Origin: DASQDN01 sp963844855
Lineage (GTDB): Bacteria; Acidobacteriota; Terriglobia; Bryobacterales; Bryobacteraceae
Length of the DNA: 64,000 bases
Assembly (NCBI GenBank): GCA_963844855.1
Contig: CAWJQP010000009.1
Span: 1 to 64,000, forward strand
Direction: 5' to 3'
The position numbers and the translations under genes were made by a program. Position 1 is the first letter of the stretch. Every line of letters begins with the position of its first letter. This document shows, one piece after another, positions 1-8,450 of this stretch. Below the pieces are notes generated by a model that worked only from the letters and a program-made list of their open reading frames with translations, was not told the DNA's origin and made no database searches.

Positions 1-1
1 A

Positions 2-214
2 ACTTTGACAGCTACTTACAACCGTCTGGCAGGCAGAGATTTTTCCCTTCGCTCGAGAATCACCGCTGAAGAGGAACGGGACGAAGCCGCGCGCGCGCGG
101 AAAAAACAACTTGACAGCCGTAAGCGGCTCATGGAAATCGGCATGAGGATTTCGCGTTGTGTGTCATTTTCCGGTAGCGCCTGTACCCTTTTGACTAGCT
201 GTGGAATGAGATAG
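2..214 (+). CDS. Unrecognised ORF fragment open to the left edge
   Basis: The reading frame is open from the first bases of the window and stops at 214, so it may be the C-terminal end of a gene to the left. The middle is highly charged (ITAEEERDEAARARKKQLD) and could form a helix; the last 20 residues look non-coding. I recognise no family. It lies just before the truncated IS110-type transposase, in a zone full of gene fragments, so it may itself be debris. Confidence 0.2.
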   Translation, partial: TLTATYNRLAGRDFSLRSRITAEEERDEAARARKKQLDSRKRLMEIGMRISRCVSFSGSACTLLTSCGMR

Positions 215-404
215 ATCATTAGGCAGCTCCGCCGCCAGACGGGAGCGCCACGGTGACGCCTGCGAAGGGTTTCGTAAGCGCCAAGAACGGAGTTGCGCCT
301 CGCTTGGTTGGTTCGTAGTCGAAAGTCCCGTGGGGAGTTTGCGCCATCTGAGCGCCTGTACAGGGCCGACGTTGACTACGACTGGCTGACGTCTGAAGTA
401 GGAG

Positions 405-616
405 GTGTCTGTGGCGTCTGAGTTCGCTTTCTTTGTTGGCGTGGATTGGGGAACGGAATCGCATCAGATCTGCGTCATGGACCTGGAAGGCAAGATCATA
501 TGCGAGAAAAGCGTTGAGCACAGCGGTGAGGCGATCAATACGTTCTTGTGTTTTCTGGATACGCTGACGCGAATGCCGCCGGCGCAGATAGCGATTGCGA
601 TCGAAAGTGCCGCGCG
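405..616 (+). mobile_element. IS110-family transposase, N-terminal fragment
   Basis: The first ~68 codons read like the RuvC-like DEDD domain of an IS110 transposase: a VGVDWG motif with the first catalytic Asp about 12 residues in, then the LEGKIICEKSVEHSGEAI stretch and an IAIAIE segment that would carry the catalytic Glu. An AGGAGG ribosome site at 399-404 favours GTG 411 as the original start over GTG 405. After about 605-620 the frame loses transposase character and the sequence becomes, in another frame, an alpha/beta hydrolase. The remaining DEDD residues and the C-terminal serine domain are absent, so the element is dead. The bases from 215 to 404 are probably its non-coding left end. 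Confidence 0.65.
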
Positions 617-1384
617 GTCCGGTATGGGGTCATCTTTATTGACGGTAGTGGATGGAACGCACCACAGGCGTATGGAGCGTCTCAGCTTAAGACCGGCATG
701 CGAGGAGGGTACGGTCAGCGTCTCACTGAGAGCGGCTATACAGTATTTGCAGTAAACCATCGTACAGCTCCGCGGTTCCGATATCCTGCCGCCGTTGAGG
801 ATGTTCAGCGAGCAGTACGATTTGTGCGATACAACGCCGCCTCATATGGCGTTCGTGCAGATCGCATAGCAGCAGTCGGTGGATCGTCAGGCGGCCACCT
901 CGCTTTGCTGCTGGGCACGATGGACGGTACCGGTGATGCAAAAGATAAGGACCCAGTCAACCGCGAGAGTGCCAAAGTGCAGTGTGTGGTAGCTAGGTCT
1001 GGAAATGCTGACTTGGCGAAAACGGTACAAGACGGGCGAGCCGGCGCAGTTGTTTCGTTTCTCGGTATGGCTCCTCCAGGAGGAATCGGAATGTCGCCAG
1101 AAAATAGAGCCCTCGACACAGTTGAAGACACGACATATCGAGGCGCATCGCCCATACAGGCGATGACGCGCCTATCCTGCTAATGCACGGTGATGCTGAC
1201 CCTGTGGTGCCGTTCTCCCAGGCGGAGATGATGGAAAAGGCACTTAAAGCAGCAGGAGTTGCCACAAAGCTTCGTTCGCGTACGCGGAGGGGTGCATGGC
1301 CCCACTTTCGGGGATCCGCCAAATGCACCGGATTACCTGAGCGAGATGGTGCGTTGGCTTGACCAGTATCTCAGGCAACCATAA
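617..1384 (+). pseudogene. Alpha/beta hydrolase (acetyl-esterase/BD-FAE-like), truncated and frameshifted
   Basis: Starting with GVIFIDGSGW (strand beta-3 and oxyanion region), the frame runs through GYTVFAVNHR and the nucleophile elbow GGSSGGH (the GxSxGG serine) to about 1165. It then shifts: APILLMHGDADPVVPF, carrying the usual acidic-residue motif, is read in another frame from about 1168. A second shift near 1290 restores GGVHGPTFGDPP with the catalytic-type His and the C-terminal end at 1384. All three parts of the catalytic machinery remain recognisable, but no single frame encodes them, and the N-terminus was replaced by the IS110 fragment. This is a recent pseudogene of a small-ester hydrolase. 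Confidence 0.75.
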
Positions 1385-1506
1385 AGAGCAGGTTGGACAT
1401 TGGACACATGCGAAAAGTCCGCTCTACCTTGCAGTCGTGGATTCTCTGCGCCCTGAGCTATCGGCTGAAACGGGCGTCGCACCCCCCCTTACGAGTCACC
1501 TTGCTG

Positions 1507-1538
1507 CCCGTCCCCAAAACGGTCGTTTTCGCGACGGG
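1507..1538. repeat. Imperfect palindrome, copy 1 of three related ones
   Basis: Arms 1507-1520 and 1525-1538 (14 bp, two mismatches) flank a GGTC centre. The core CCCAAAAC/GTTTTCG resembles the palindromes at 29204-29229 and 31212-31238. It sits in the 283-bp spacer between the dead hydrolase and the cytochrome gene; I see no convincing gene in that spacer. Confidence 0.5.
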
Positions 1539-1667
1539 TCTGCCAGCAGTGGTGGAGATGCAGCAGGTGCGCGAGTTGTTAGTTTCCGGTAGCGCCACCT
1601 ACCAGGCATAAACTCTGCGTGACGTGATACTATGACGGACCGTTGTCGCTCTTCCGAGGTTTAGATC

Positions 1668-3158
1668 GTGCGGCTCCCTAACCCCGTTTTGCTCGTGCTC
1701 GCTATCTCGGCGGCGCCACTTGCAGCGCAGTCTGTGTCGGAAAACGACAGTTGGCCCTTCCGATCTTCCATACCGAAGCTCTGGGACGAGAAGGAACTCG
1801 CTGCGATGACTTTACCGCCGGCTCGGCAGGAAGGTCATATCGTATATGTCTCTTCTGAGTACTTTTATCGAACACCCGGCCTCCAGATCTACAAAAGCTA
1901 CCCCGTCTATCGTCCCGATCGTGAGCCGGCCGGTTATTTCGACTCGCTGAAACAGCGCGAGCCCATTCTCGATTTCGATCCATCCACACTCAAGACAGAA
2001 GCCGACTGGATTCGGGCAGGTGCGACGGTGTTTAATGCGCCGACTTACTTCGAGTCCATCCACGACGTTCGTGACCCGGCGTGGTACGAGCGGCTCCGCG
2101 TGCCAGTCACGAAAGAGGGGATCGTCCCTGGTTATTATTACGTCGTTAGGAAGAAAGGCGCTGTTGAGTTGGGTGTTTTTTCCTGCGCAACATGCCATAG
2201 CCGAGTGTTGCCGGACGGCACAGTCCTCATGGGCGCGCAAGGAAACTTCCCCATCGAGAGCGCATACGCTTACGCGCTCCGGAAAGACGGTCCAAAGAAG
2301 GTCGAGGCGAGGCTTGAGGAGGGGCTTAATTTCACTCCGTCAGAAAGGAAGCGCCTCACCAGTTCGCTATATGACCGGCCGGTAGAGGAGATTGCCTCGA
2401 TTCACGAGGCCATGATACCGGGGATCGCGATGCGAACGGGTTTCAGTCACCTCGATCCGCCCAAGATCGCGGATCTGATTGGCCTCAAGGAGCGGAAGTA
2501 CCTCGACATGACGGCGCGGCTCGAACACCGTTCTATTGGCGACGTGATGAGATACGGAACCATGAATGCAGGAATCAACTACTTCTTCTCGGCGAGCGGC
2601 CCCGTACGCCCAGAAAGCCTGCCAGATCCGAAATCTCTATTCCGTTACACCGACGAGCAAGCGTACGCGTACTCTCTGTTTGTCTACTCGCTGCGTCCCC
2701 CACCGAACCCAAACCGACCTAATACGTTAACAGAACAGGGCAAAAGGATCTTTGAAAGAGAAGGGTGCACGAGTTGCCACACACCCCCACTCTATACGAG
2801 CAACAAGCTGACGCTGGCAGGTGACTTCAACATGCCCGTACATCATGCAAAACGATACGACACGCTTCCTGGGCGCGTGGGAACAGATCCGCGTAGCGCG
2901 TTGGAGAGCCTGAGAGGGCGGGGGTACTACAAAGTTCCATCCCTGAAAGGAGTATGGTATCGCGGTCCCTTCGAGCACAACGGAAGCATTGCCACACTCG
3001 AAGACTGGTTCAATCCAGCACGATTGCGGCAGGATTACGTGCCGACCGGCTTTAGAGGTTATGGTGTGAAGACACGTGCCGTACCCGGCCACGAGTTTGG
3101 CCTAACGCTCGATAACGCAGACAAAACAGCCCTCATCGCATTCCTCAAAACCCTGTAG
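1668..3158 (+). CDS. Secreted di-haem c-type cytochrome
   Basis: A 496-residue exported protein: the N-terminus (PVLLVLAISAAPLAAQ) is a signal peptide ending in an Ala-x-Ala-like site. Two CxxCH haem-attachment motifs are visible, CATCH at residues 173-177 and CTSCH at 367-371, so it should carry two covalent haems in the periplasm. Spacing and length recall di-haem cytochrome c peroxidase/thiol-oxidoreductase-like proteins, but I cannot place it in either. The GTG at 1668 has a GAGG about ten bases upstream. No oxidase or quinone-linked partner is next to it, so its electron donor and acceptor are unknown. It stands alone between eroded sequences. Confidence 0.85.
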   Translation: MRLPNPVLLVLAISAAPLAAQSVSENDSWPFRSSIPKLWDEKELAAMTLPPARQEGHIVYVSSEYFYRTPGLQIYKSYPVYRPDREPAGYFDSLKQREPILDFDPSTLKTEADWIRAGATVFNAPTYFESIHDVRDPAWYERLRVPVTKEGIVPGYYYVVRKKGAVELGVFSCATCHSRVLPDGTVLMGAQGNFPIESAYAYALRKDGPKKVEARLEEGLNFTPSERKRLTSSLYDRPVEEIASIHEAMIPGIAMRTGFSHLDPPKIADLIGLKERKYLDMTARLEHRSIGDVMRYGTMNAGINYFFSASGPVRPESLPDPKSLFRYTDEQAYAYSLFVYSLRPPPNPNRPNTLTEQGKRIFEREGCTSCHTPPLYTSNKLTLAGDFNMPVHHAKRYDTLPGRVGTDPRSALESLRGRGYYKVPSLKGVWYRGPFEHNGSIATLEDWFNPARLRQDYVPTGFRGYGVKTRAVPGHEFGLTLDNADKTALIAFLKTL

Positions 3159-3364
3159 AGTCTCGGATCGATCCATGACGGGATCGCGCACATCGGGGAG
3201 AAAGGCGTTACATCCAAATGCGACAGCGGCCCACACGAGAATCTCACATTACGAGAACGCCACACATCGGGCACTACCTGCCACGGCACCAAAAATGGGC
3301 GTTCTACGGCAAGTGATTTCGCGCTTCCGCGATTCGTAAACGCTACGCTACTAAGGCGCGTACT

Positions 3365-3538
3365 TCAACAATCGTGAACCAAATCGCCGCTCGTTACACC
3401 AGGATGCGAATTGGTGAGGAACTTCTCGTGCCCAGGAAAGTATTTCCTTACGCCGGGATCGCGGTTCATTTCTACGAATCCGTCGCGGTCCTCGGGTGCC
3501 AAGCGCCTGCGCACCGCTCGCTGCTCTGCGCGGCTCAC
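3365..3538 (-). pseudogene. GNAT acetyltransferase (RimJ/RimL-like) N-terminal remnant
   Basis: Read on the minus strand from GTG 3538, 57 codons include LAPEDRDGFVEMNRDPG followed by KYFPG. This is the typical opening of RimJ/RimL-type N-acetyltransferases (R-L-x-P-x-D-x-x-x-F-x-x-M-N-x-D-P ... Y-F). The frame ends at 3365 well before the acetyl-CoA-binding motif, so only the first third of the domain survives. It lies in the 630-bp gap between the cytochrome gene and the TolB-like sensor, where I see no other coding sequence. Confidence 0.6.
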
Positions 3539-3595
3539 CACCTCATGTTAGCGTTCAATCACAAAACGCTTTGACTCTATCTGGAGTGACCCGGC

Positions 3596-3637
3596 GCAGG
3601 ACTGCTCGGTTCCTGTGCAGGACTGCTCGGTTCCTGT
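3596..3637. repeat. Perfect 21-bp tandem duplication
   Basis: Two identical, directly adjacent 21-bp units (3596-3616 and 3617-3637), each beginning GCAGGACTGC. This looks like recent slippage in non-coding DNA between the cytochrome gene and the 3' end of the TolB-like gene. Confidence 0.9.
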
Positions 3638-3788
3638 AATGTTAGCCGCAGCTTGGAAGATCGGCGGTGGCCATCTGACGGCCACATTCTTTGAACGCCG
3701 TCCTCCGCAAAGCTAAATGCTGGGCGATCACCGCTCACGCGTTATGCGAGTGCGGCAACCAGCAGGTTCCACCGTGATCGGCTCACGA

Positions 3789-6014
3789 TCACCGCAAGCC
3801 GTCGAGCAGCATGAGGTCGCTTTCGCTGCCCGCATCGATGCTGGCCAAGGCCCACTTGCCGTCGCGCGAAACGATGAACCGCCCAGGCAGCCCCGTGACG
3901 CGATACGGCAGCGTCCCCAAACGAACGATCTTCCGGTCGGCAAACCGGTACATCTCTACAGCATCGACACGGATGGGGTCGATCTGCCTTATTTTCCGCT
4001 CGGCTGCACTAAGTTCGACAAGCTTCAGAAACACGACTCCGCGATCGGTCACAGACCAGTAAAACGGCGGAACCCGATCATGGATCAGCTCTGCGTCGCC
4101 GCCCTCGACCGGCATTCGCATGAGGCGTGCAAAAACCTGCGTCGTGCCTATGCTGGCAGGCGGCCTGTCGAGGTAGTAGAGATGGCGGCCGTCCGGCGCT
4201 ACTTTCGGTTCGAATCCACCGTTGTGCGTGACCGGCTGACCCGCCCCGCCCTCGGCCGGAATTCGCCAGATGTTAGGCACCGGTCCGTGTACGTTAGCCG
4301 TGTAGTAGACCCAGCGTCCATCGCGCGACCACTCAGGGAGCCATTCCACGGCGGGACTTGTCGTCAGCCGCGTGGCGCTTGAACCACCGGAAGGTACGAC
4401 GTATAAATCGGAGCTGTTATTAACAACCGCCCTAACAATAATCCTTTTTCCGTCGGGTGACCAGGCGCAGGCGCCAACTCCGATCCCCTTCAGGTAGGTA
4501 AGCTGCCGCGCGGCTTCTCCGTCGCCATCAGCAATCCAAAGCTCTGGATTTGGAGTCGCGCGATCCGACCAGAACACGACCTTCGTTCCATCGGGTGAAA
4601 ACGCCCCAGGCCATTCATTGCGCGTCGTCTCGGAGAACGGGGTACCCCGGGAATAAGCCCCTCTAACCCCGCTTTGCAAGTCTATGCGGCGGATACTCAC
4701 GTTAGTGTGTTCGGTAACAAATGCGAGGCGCGCCCCTTGCCGGGATCCGGGGCGTGAAATCGAAAACTCGCCGGCCGGCATCGGAATATGCGGTACCAGC
4801 AAAGGCTCATGGGAGAGATCCACCGGAACCCGCCACAGGCGACTGATGCCTCCCGCTGGGCATGCGTAGATCAGTTCCCGTCCATCCGGCATCCATCCGA
4901 CGTCCCGTAAACCCGCGCAGGAGTCTGTCAGCCGCGTGGCTTCACCACCGTCCATACCAACCGTGTAGATAGTTCCAACCCCAGCGTGGTCCCTACGTAC
5001 GAACGCCAAGCGTTTTCCGTCGGGGGAAACGTCAAACCGCCCGTCCATAAAACCCGCGGGAGGACGGGTTAATCGACGCCGTCGCAACGTCTCCAGATCA
5101 ATGCGAAAAAGGCTGGCCGGTTCACTTCCAGGCTGGTTTCGGATAACGACCGACCTGCCGTCCGGGGTCCAATCAACGAACGTCCCAGTCTCGGAGATAT
5201 TCTTCTCTGCCCCTCCGACACGTGCGATGACGAACACGCCCATCTCCTTGGATCGCAGTGCGCGAACGAACGCGATTTCTTTGCCATCGGGTGACCAGGC
5301 TGGACTATACTCACCGACGGGCGTTTCGGTGATCCGGTGGAACGCCTCATTATCCACCGCCTTTACATAGATGTCAGGCGGCCCAGGTGGCCCAGGTGGT
5401 GTGCGACTGAATGCCACGAAATTTCCGTCAGGTGACAGCGCCGGCCCAAATTCACCTCCCGGATAAGAGGTCAGAGGCGTAATCCGGATCGGTGGATTTT
5501 GCCGACTGGTTGGTTTCGACGTGATGGCGATGCCGATCACACTGACAGTGGCGGCCAGCACCAGCGCCGGCCACCACCGGCGTCGCCCGCCAAGCGGAGC
5601 TTCCGTTCCAATTCGTCGAGAAGAGCTCGCTTCCTCCAGTGCGGCAACAGACGTGTTCCATTGGTATACGGGAGCATAACCACCCTTTGGCAACGCGATC
5701 AGCACGGGCTCCCTCGGTAATTCGGCGTAGTATTCGCGCAGCTTGTCCCGAAGGCGACGTGCATCAACTCGCACGATCGGATCTGCCGCCGGATCGAAGG
5801 CACCACCCCTGGCGTACAACTCGGACGCGAGCACCTGTTCTTTCAGCTCAGCCGCCCTGCCACTGAGTGACTGTTCGACAACGTAACGCAGAAAACGGCT
5901 CAGGCGGCCCGAGCGCTGGAACAGACGATTGCTCAGAATCCTATCGACCTGCTCCCGAACCAGTGACTCGGGGATACCTGTCGAGGGTCGGACAGCCTCG
6001 GGCTCAGATGCCAT
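3789..6014 (-). CDS. Winged-helix-like N-terminus, one membrane span and TolB-like beta-propeller
   Basis: About 741 residues. Residues ~15-105 form a conserved helical cytoplasmic module (SRFLRYVVEQSLSGRAAELK, then DPIVRVDARRLRDKLREYY and LPKGGYAPVY) that often precedes a membrane anchor in Acidobacteriota. One transmembrane segment follows (WWPALVLAATVSVIGIAI). The rest is a PD40/TolB-type propeller with repeated SPDGK/SPDGR blades. I start it at ATG 6014, which has a GGAG ribosome site at -10; the longer reading from 6119 adds an unlikely leader. The topology suggests a one-component sensor: DNA-binding-like domain inside, propeller outside. It diverges from the TPR gene at 6167. Ligand unknown. 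Confidence 0.85.
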   Translation of the reverse strand: MASEPEAVRPSTGIPESLVREQVDRILSNRLFQRSGRLSRFLRYVVEQSLSGRAAELKEQVLASELYARGGAFDPAADPIVRVDARRLRDKLREYYAELPREPVLIALPKGGYAPVYQWNTSVAALEEASSSRRIGTEAPLGGRRRWWPALVLAATVSVIGIAITSKPTSRQNPPIRITPLTSYPGGEFGPALSPDGNFVAFSRTPPGPPGPPDIYVKAVDNEAFHRITETPVGEYSPAWSPDGKEIAFVRALRSKEMGVFVIARVGGAEKNISETGTFVDWTPDGRSVVIRNQPGSEPASLFRIDLETLRRRRLTRPPAGFMDGRFDVSPDGKRLAFVRRDHAGVGTIYTVGMDGGEATRLTDSCAGLRDVGWMPDGRELIYACPAGGISRLWRVPVDLSHEPLLVPHIPMPAGEFSISRPGSRQGARLAFVTEHTNVSIRRIDLQSGVRGAYSRGTPFSETTRNEWPGAFSPDGTKVVFWSDRATPNPELWIADGDGEAARQLTYLKGIGVGACAWSPDGKRIIVRAVVNNSSDLYVVPSGGSSATRLTTSPAVEWLPEWSRDGRWVYYTANVHGPVPNIWRIPAEGGAGQPVTHNGGFEPKVAPDGRHLYYLDRPPASIGTTQVFARLMRMPVEGGDAELIHDRVPPFYWSVTDRGVVFLKLVELSAAERKIRQIDPIRVDAVEMYRFADRKIVRLGTLPYRVTGLPGRFIVSRDGKWALASIDAGSESDLMLLDGLR

Positions 6015-6166
6015 CGGTCGCGCTCCAATGCCTGATTGTATTCCAGCCAGCCCTCGGTAAGGGGCACTTTCATTCCTTATAGTCCATCGACTTAGCGCTG
6101 TTAAACACCTGGTAAGCACCTGTAAATACCTGTCCGCACTGGCAAGAAAAGCGCATTGTGTGCACG

Positions 6167-7228
6167 ATGCGAAGTTCTGCAGCCTGGATTTCGATGGCGC
6201 TCGCCGCTAGCGTTTTCGTGCACAACCTTTCGGCGTCTGAGGCCGGAAAGGATGTGAACATTTGGGAGCAGGCCCTCTGGGCGGCGCACGAAGCGGCTGA
6301 CAAGGGCGAGTTCGATCGAGCGCGCCAGCTTCTGATTACGGAGGTGGCGAAGCTGAGGCTGGAGACGCCCCCTGCAGATCGGTCCCGCCTGATGATCACG
6401 TTGAACGAACTGGCCTTGGTTTACCACTCACTCGGTGAGGTCTTAAATGCCGAACGCACATACAACCGCGCGATCCAAATCGCGCAAGAGCCACCCGGGG
6501 CAGGAGGTCTGGCGTTTGCCAAATTACTCGACGGTCTGGCCTCCGTTTACCTCAGCATTGGCCGTTATCCCGAAGCTGAGCGCCTGCGCTTGCGTGCGCT
6601 GGAGGGGCTCCCGTCCGACATGCCTCCAAACCATCCCGAGCGCGGGCAGATACTTTCGAATCTCGGAACACTGTATACCGCACGCCACAGACATCAACAG
6701 GCACTGCAAGCCTATCAACAGGCGCTCACGATTTTCGAAACCGCGTACGGTCCCGATCACGACCATACTTGCCGTGTGGTTCAGAATCTCGGCGTTCTCG
6801 CCGCCCAGATGGGTCTTTACTCGCAAGCCGCCATATATCTTGCGCGCGCACTGTCAGGCCTTGAGGGGCGGCTGGGAAGTTCCCACCCAGTGCTTGTGAG
6901 GCCTCTCATTAATCAGGCGGAGGTGCATCTGCGCTTGAAAGAGCCAACGGCAGCGGAGGCTTTTGCGCTGCGCGCTGTCAGGATCGCCGAATCGGCATAC
7001 GCTCCCATGCACCCGTTGGTTGCGGCCGCGGTTATGGCTTACAGTGAGACGCTGCAAGCGACCAGACGGAAGGCAGAGGCCAGGAAGATGCGAAGCCGGG
7101 CGCTCGCAATTCTGCGGGAGAATCGGGCGGATCGCGTTGCCGCCACCGCTACTGTGCACCTATCTGACCTGCTGGCCGGGGTCGTTTCGCCTGATTTCGC
7201 TTGCTGGCGACACGGGCCAGTCCAATGA
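6167..7228 (+). CDS. Secreted tetratricopeptide-repeat protein
   Basis: A 353-residue protein with a signal peptide (AAWISMALAASVFVHNLSA) and successive TPR units: NELALVYHSLGEVLNAE, LDGLASVYLSIGRYPEAE, LSNLGTLYTARHRHQQAL and VQNLGVLAAQMGLYSQA, each about 42 residues. TPR solenoids of this kind hold partner proteins. ATG 6167 is preferred over GTG 6158 because it starts the signal peptide directly; neither has a good ribosome site. The stop overlaps the ATG of the next TPR gene (ATGA), so the two are translationally coupled. The end, STVHLSDL-like, resembles the conserved tail of other acidobacterial TPR proteins. Confidence 0.85.
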   Translation: MRSSAAWISMALAASVFVHNLSASEAGKDVNIWEQALWAAHEAADKGEFDRARQLLITEVAKLRLETPPADRSRLMITLNELALVYHSLGEVLNAERTYNRAIQIAQEPPGAGGLAFAKLLDGLASVYLSIGRYPEAERLRLRALEGLPSDMPPNHPERGQILSNLGTLYTARHRHQQALQAYQQALTIFETAYGPDHDHTCRVVQNLGVLAAQMGLYSQAAIYLARALSGLEGRLGSSHPVLVRPLINQAEVHLRLKEPTAAEAFALRAVRIAESAYAPMHPLVAAAVMAYSETLQATRRKAEARKMRSRALAILRENRADRVAATATVHLSDLLAGVVSPDFACWRHGPVQ

Positions 7229-8013
7229 TCAACATCGCCATGTCCAAATACATCCTCATCGGGGGCGCAGTACTCGCGCTCGCCGCGAACGAAGGGTGGC
7301 TTACGCATATTGAAGCGGGGCACCGCCTTCGGAGCGCGGGGCACTACCGGGAAGCTCTGCGAGGGTATCAAGAGACACTCCAGCGTGCCGAGCGTCTCGG
7401 CTCTGATCAGAAGGCAATTGGCACCGCACGGAATGGCATCGGTGTGGTCTTGCTCCCGTTACACGAATTCCGCCGGGCCGAAATGCAGTTGCGACAATCT
7501 TTTGCGGCCTTCGAGGCTGCGGAACCAGGAAAACCGGAAAGCGCTCGTGTCCTCCTCAATCTGGTCACCGCACTCTGTCATCAGCACTGTTTGGAGGAGG
7601 CCGACGAGGCGAATCGCCGGGCCACCGCTATCCTCGAGAACTCGTTTGGTCCTCATCATCCCGACGTGGCAGCGAGCCTGGTCAACCGTGGGGAGCTATA
7701 CCTGCAGATGTCACGTTGCAGCGAAGCAGCCAGTGCTTGTAACGGAGGGCGACGCCTGTTGGGCTCGTGGCTTACTGCCGAGCATCCGGTTTTATTGGCG
7801 TCCGTTCACAATTTGGGCACGGCACAGTTGTGTCTGGACAATTTCGGCGAAGCGCATGAGCTGATCGGCACAGCACTGCAACTGCGGCAAGTGGTGCTGC
7901 CATCCGGACATCCTGATATCGCAATTCCTGTCCACCCGCCTAGCCGATTGACAGGACTGGGGTTTGAGTTGCGCACTAAACTGCCGTGTCGCGGCAAAGG
8001 AGATCAAACATGA
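7225..8013 (+). CDS. Second TPR protein, translationally coupled
   Basis: ATG 7225 overlaps the TGA of the preceding TPR gene. The 262-residue product begins with a hydrophobic leader (YILIGGAVLALAANEG) and carries TPR units such as GHRLRSAGHYREALRGYQ, LLNLVTALCHQHCLEEAD and LVNRGELYLQMSRCSEA, with HPDVA linkers between them as in kinesin-light-chain-type TPRs. After HPDIAIPV the sequence stops looking like TPR, so the C-terminus is probably frameshifted and a repeat lost. It overlaps the start of the protease remnant by 4 bp; the three may once have formed one operon. Confidence 0.75.
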   Translation: MINIAMSKYILIGGAVLALAANEGWLTHIEAGHRLRSAGHYREALRGYQETLQRAERLGSDQKAIGTARNGIGVVLLPLHEFRRAEMQLRQSFAAFEAAEPGKPESARVLLNLVTALCHQHCLEEADEANRRATAILENSFGPHHPDVAASLVNRGELYLQMSRCSEAASACNGGRRLLGSWLTAEHPVLLASVHNLGTAQLCLDNFGEAHELIGTALQLRQVVLPSGHPDIAIPVHPPSRLTGLGFELRTKLPCRGKGDQT

Positions 8014-8450
8014 CATGTCTAATTCATCGCCTGCTGATGCTAAGTGTGCTCGCTGTAGTTGCGCGCGCCGCGCAGCCTGGCACGTCGGGAAAACTCTCGG
8101 ATCAGGGCTATCCGAACGTGGGGGCATTCCTCGTCTGGGCTGATCCGAATCCAGCAGGGCTGCCGGAAGGCTTGTTGACTATGTGCAGTGGAACGCTGAT
8201 CCACGAACACGTGTTCCTCACCGCCGGACACTGCGTAGCATTTATCAAATTTGGGTTGCCGCCGTTTATTAGGTTTTTCGTCACGTTCAACGCCAATGCC
8301 CTGGACAAGTCGAGTTGGATCCCCATGGCGGGTGAAGCAACGCATCCGTCGCTACCCCCGTGTCCTCCACCGCAGGCATGCAACGGGGTCTTCGATGGGC
8401 GCACCATGTTATGTGTGCACTATGTTGTGGACAGCCTGTTTCTGCTCTGA
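8010..8450 (+). pseudogene. Trypsin-like serine protease, truncated after the catalytic His
   Basis: ATG 8010 has a strong AAAGGAG ribosome site. The product begins with a signal peptide (HRLLMLSVLAVVARAAQ) and then the chymotrypsin-fold opening MCSGTLIHEHVFLTAGHC, which holds the catalytic His. It breaks off at residue 146 in unrelated sequence, without the catalytic Asp or the GDSGG serine motif. I looked in the other frames and strand of the next 200 bases and found neither. It could be secreted but cannot be an active protease. Confidence 0.7.

Noticed and set aside
1393..1611. 72-residue frame after the dead hydrolase
   Set aside because: No ribosome site; it overlaps the palindrome and resembles no protein.
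4207..4217. GGTTCGAATCC resembling a tRNA T-loop
   Set aside because: It is inside the propeller coding sequence; no acceptor stem, D-arm or anticodon arm can be built around it.
3717..4382. 221-residue plus-strand frame
   Set aside because: It lies opposite the TolB-like propeller gene; its Arg/Pro-rich composition follows the complement of propeller codons and no family is recognisable.
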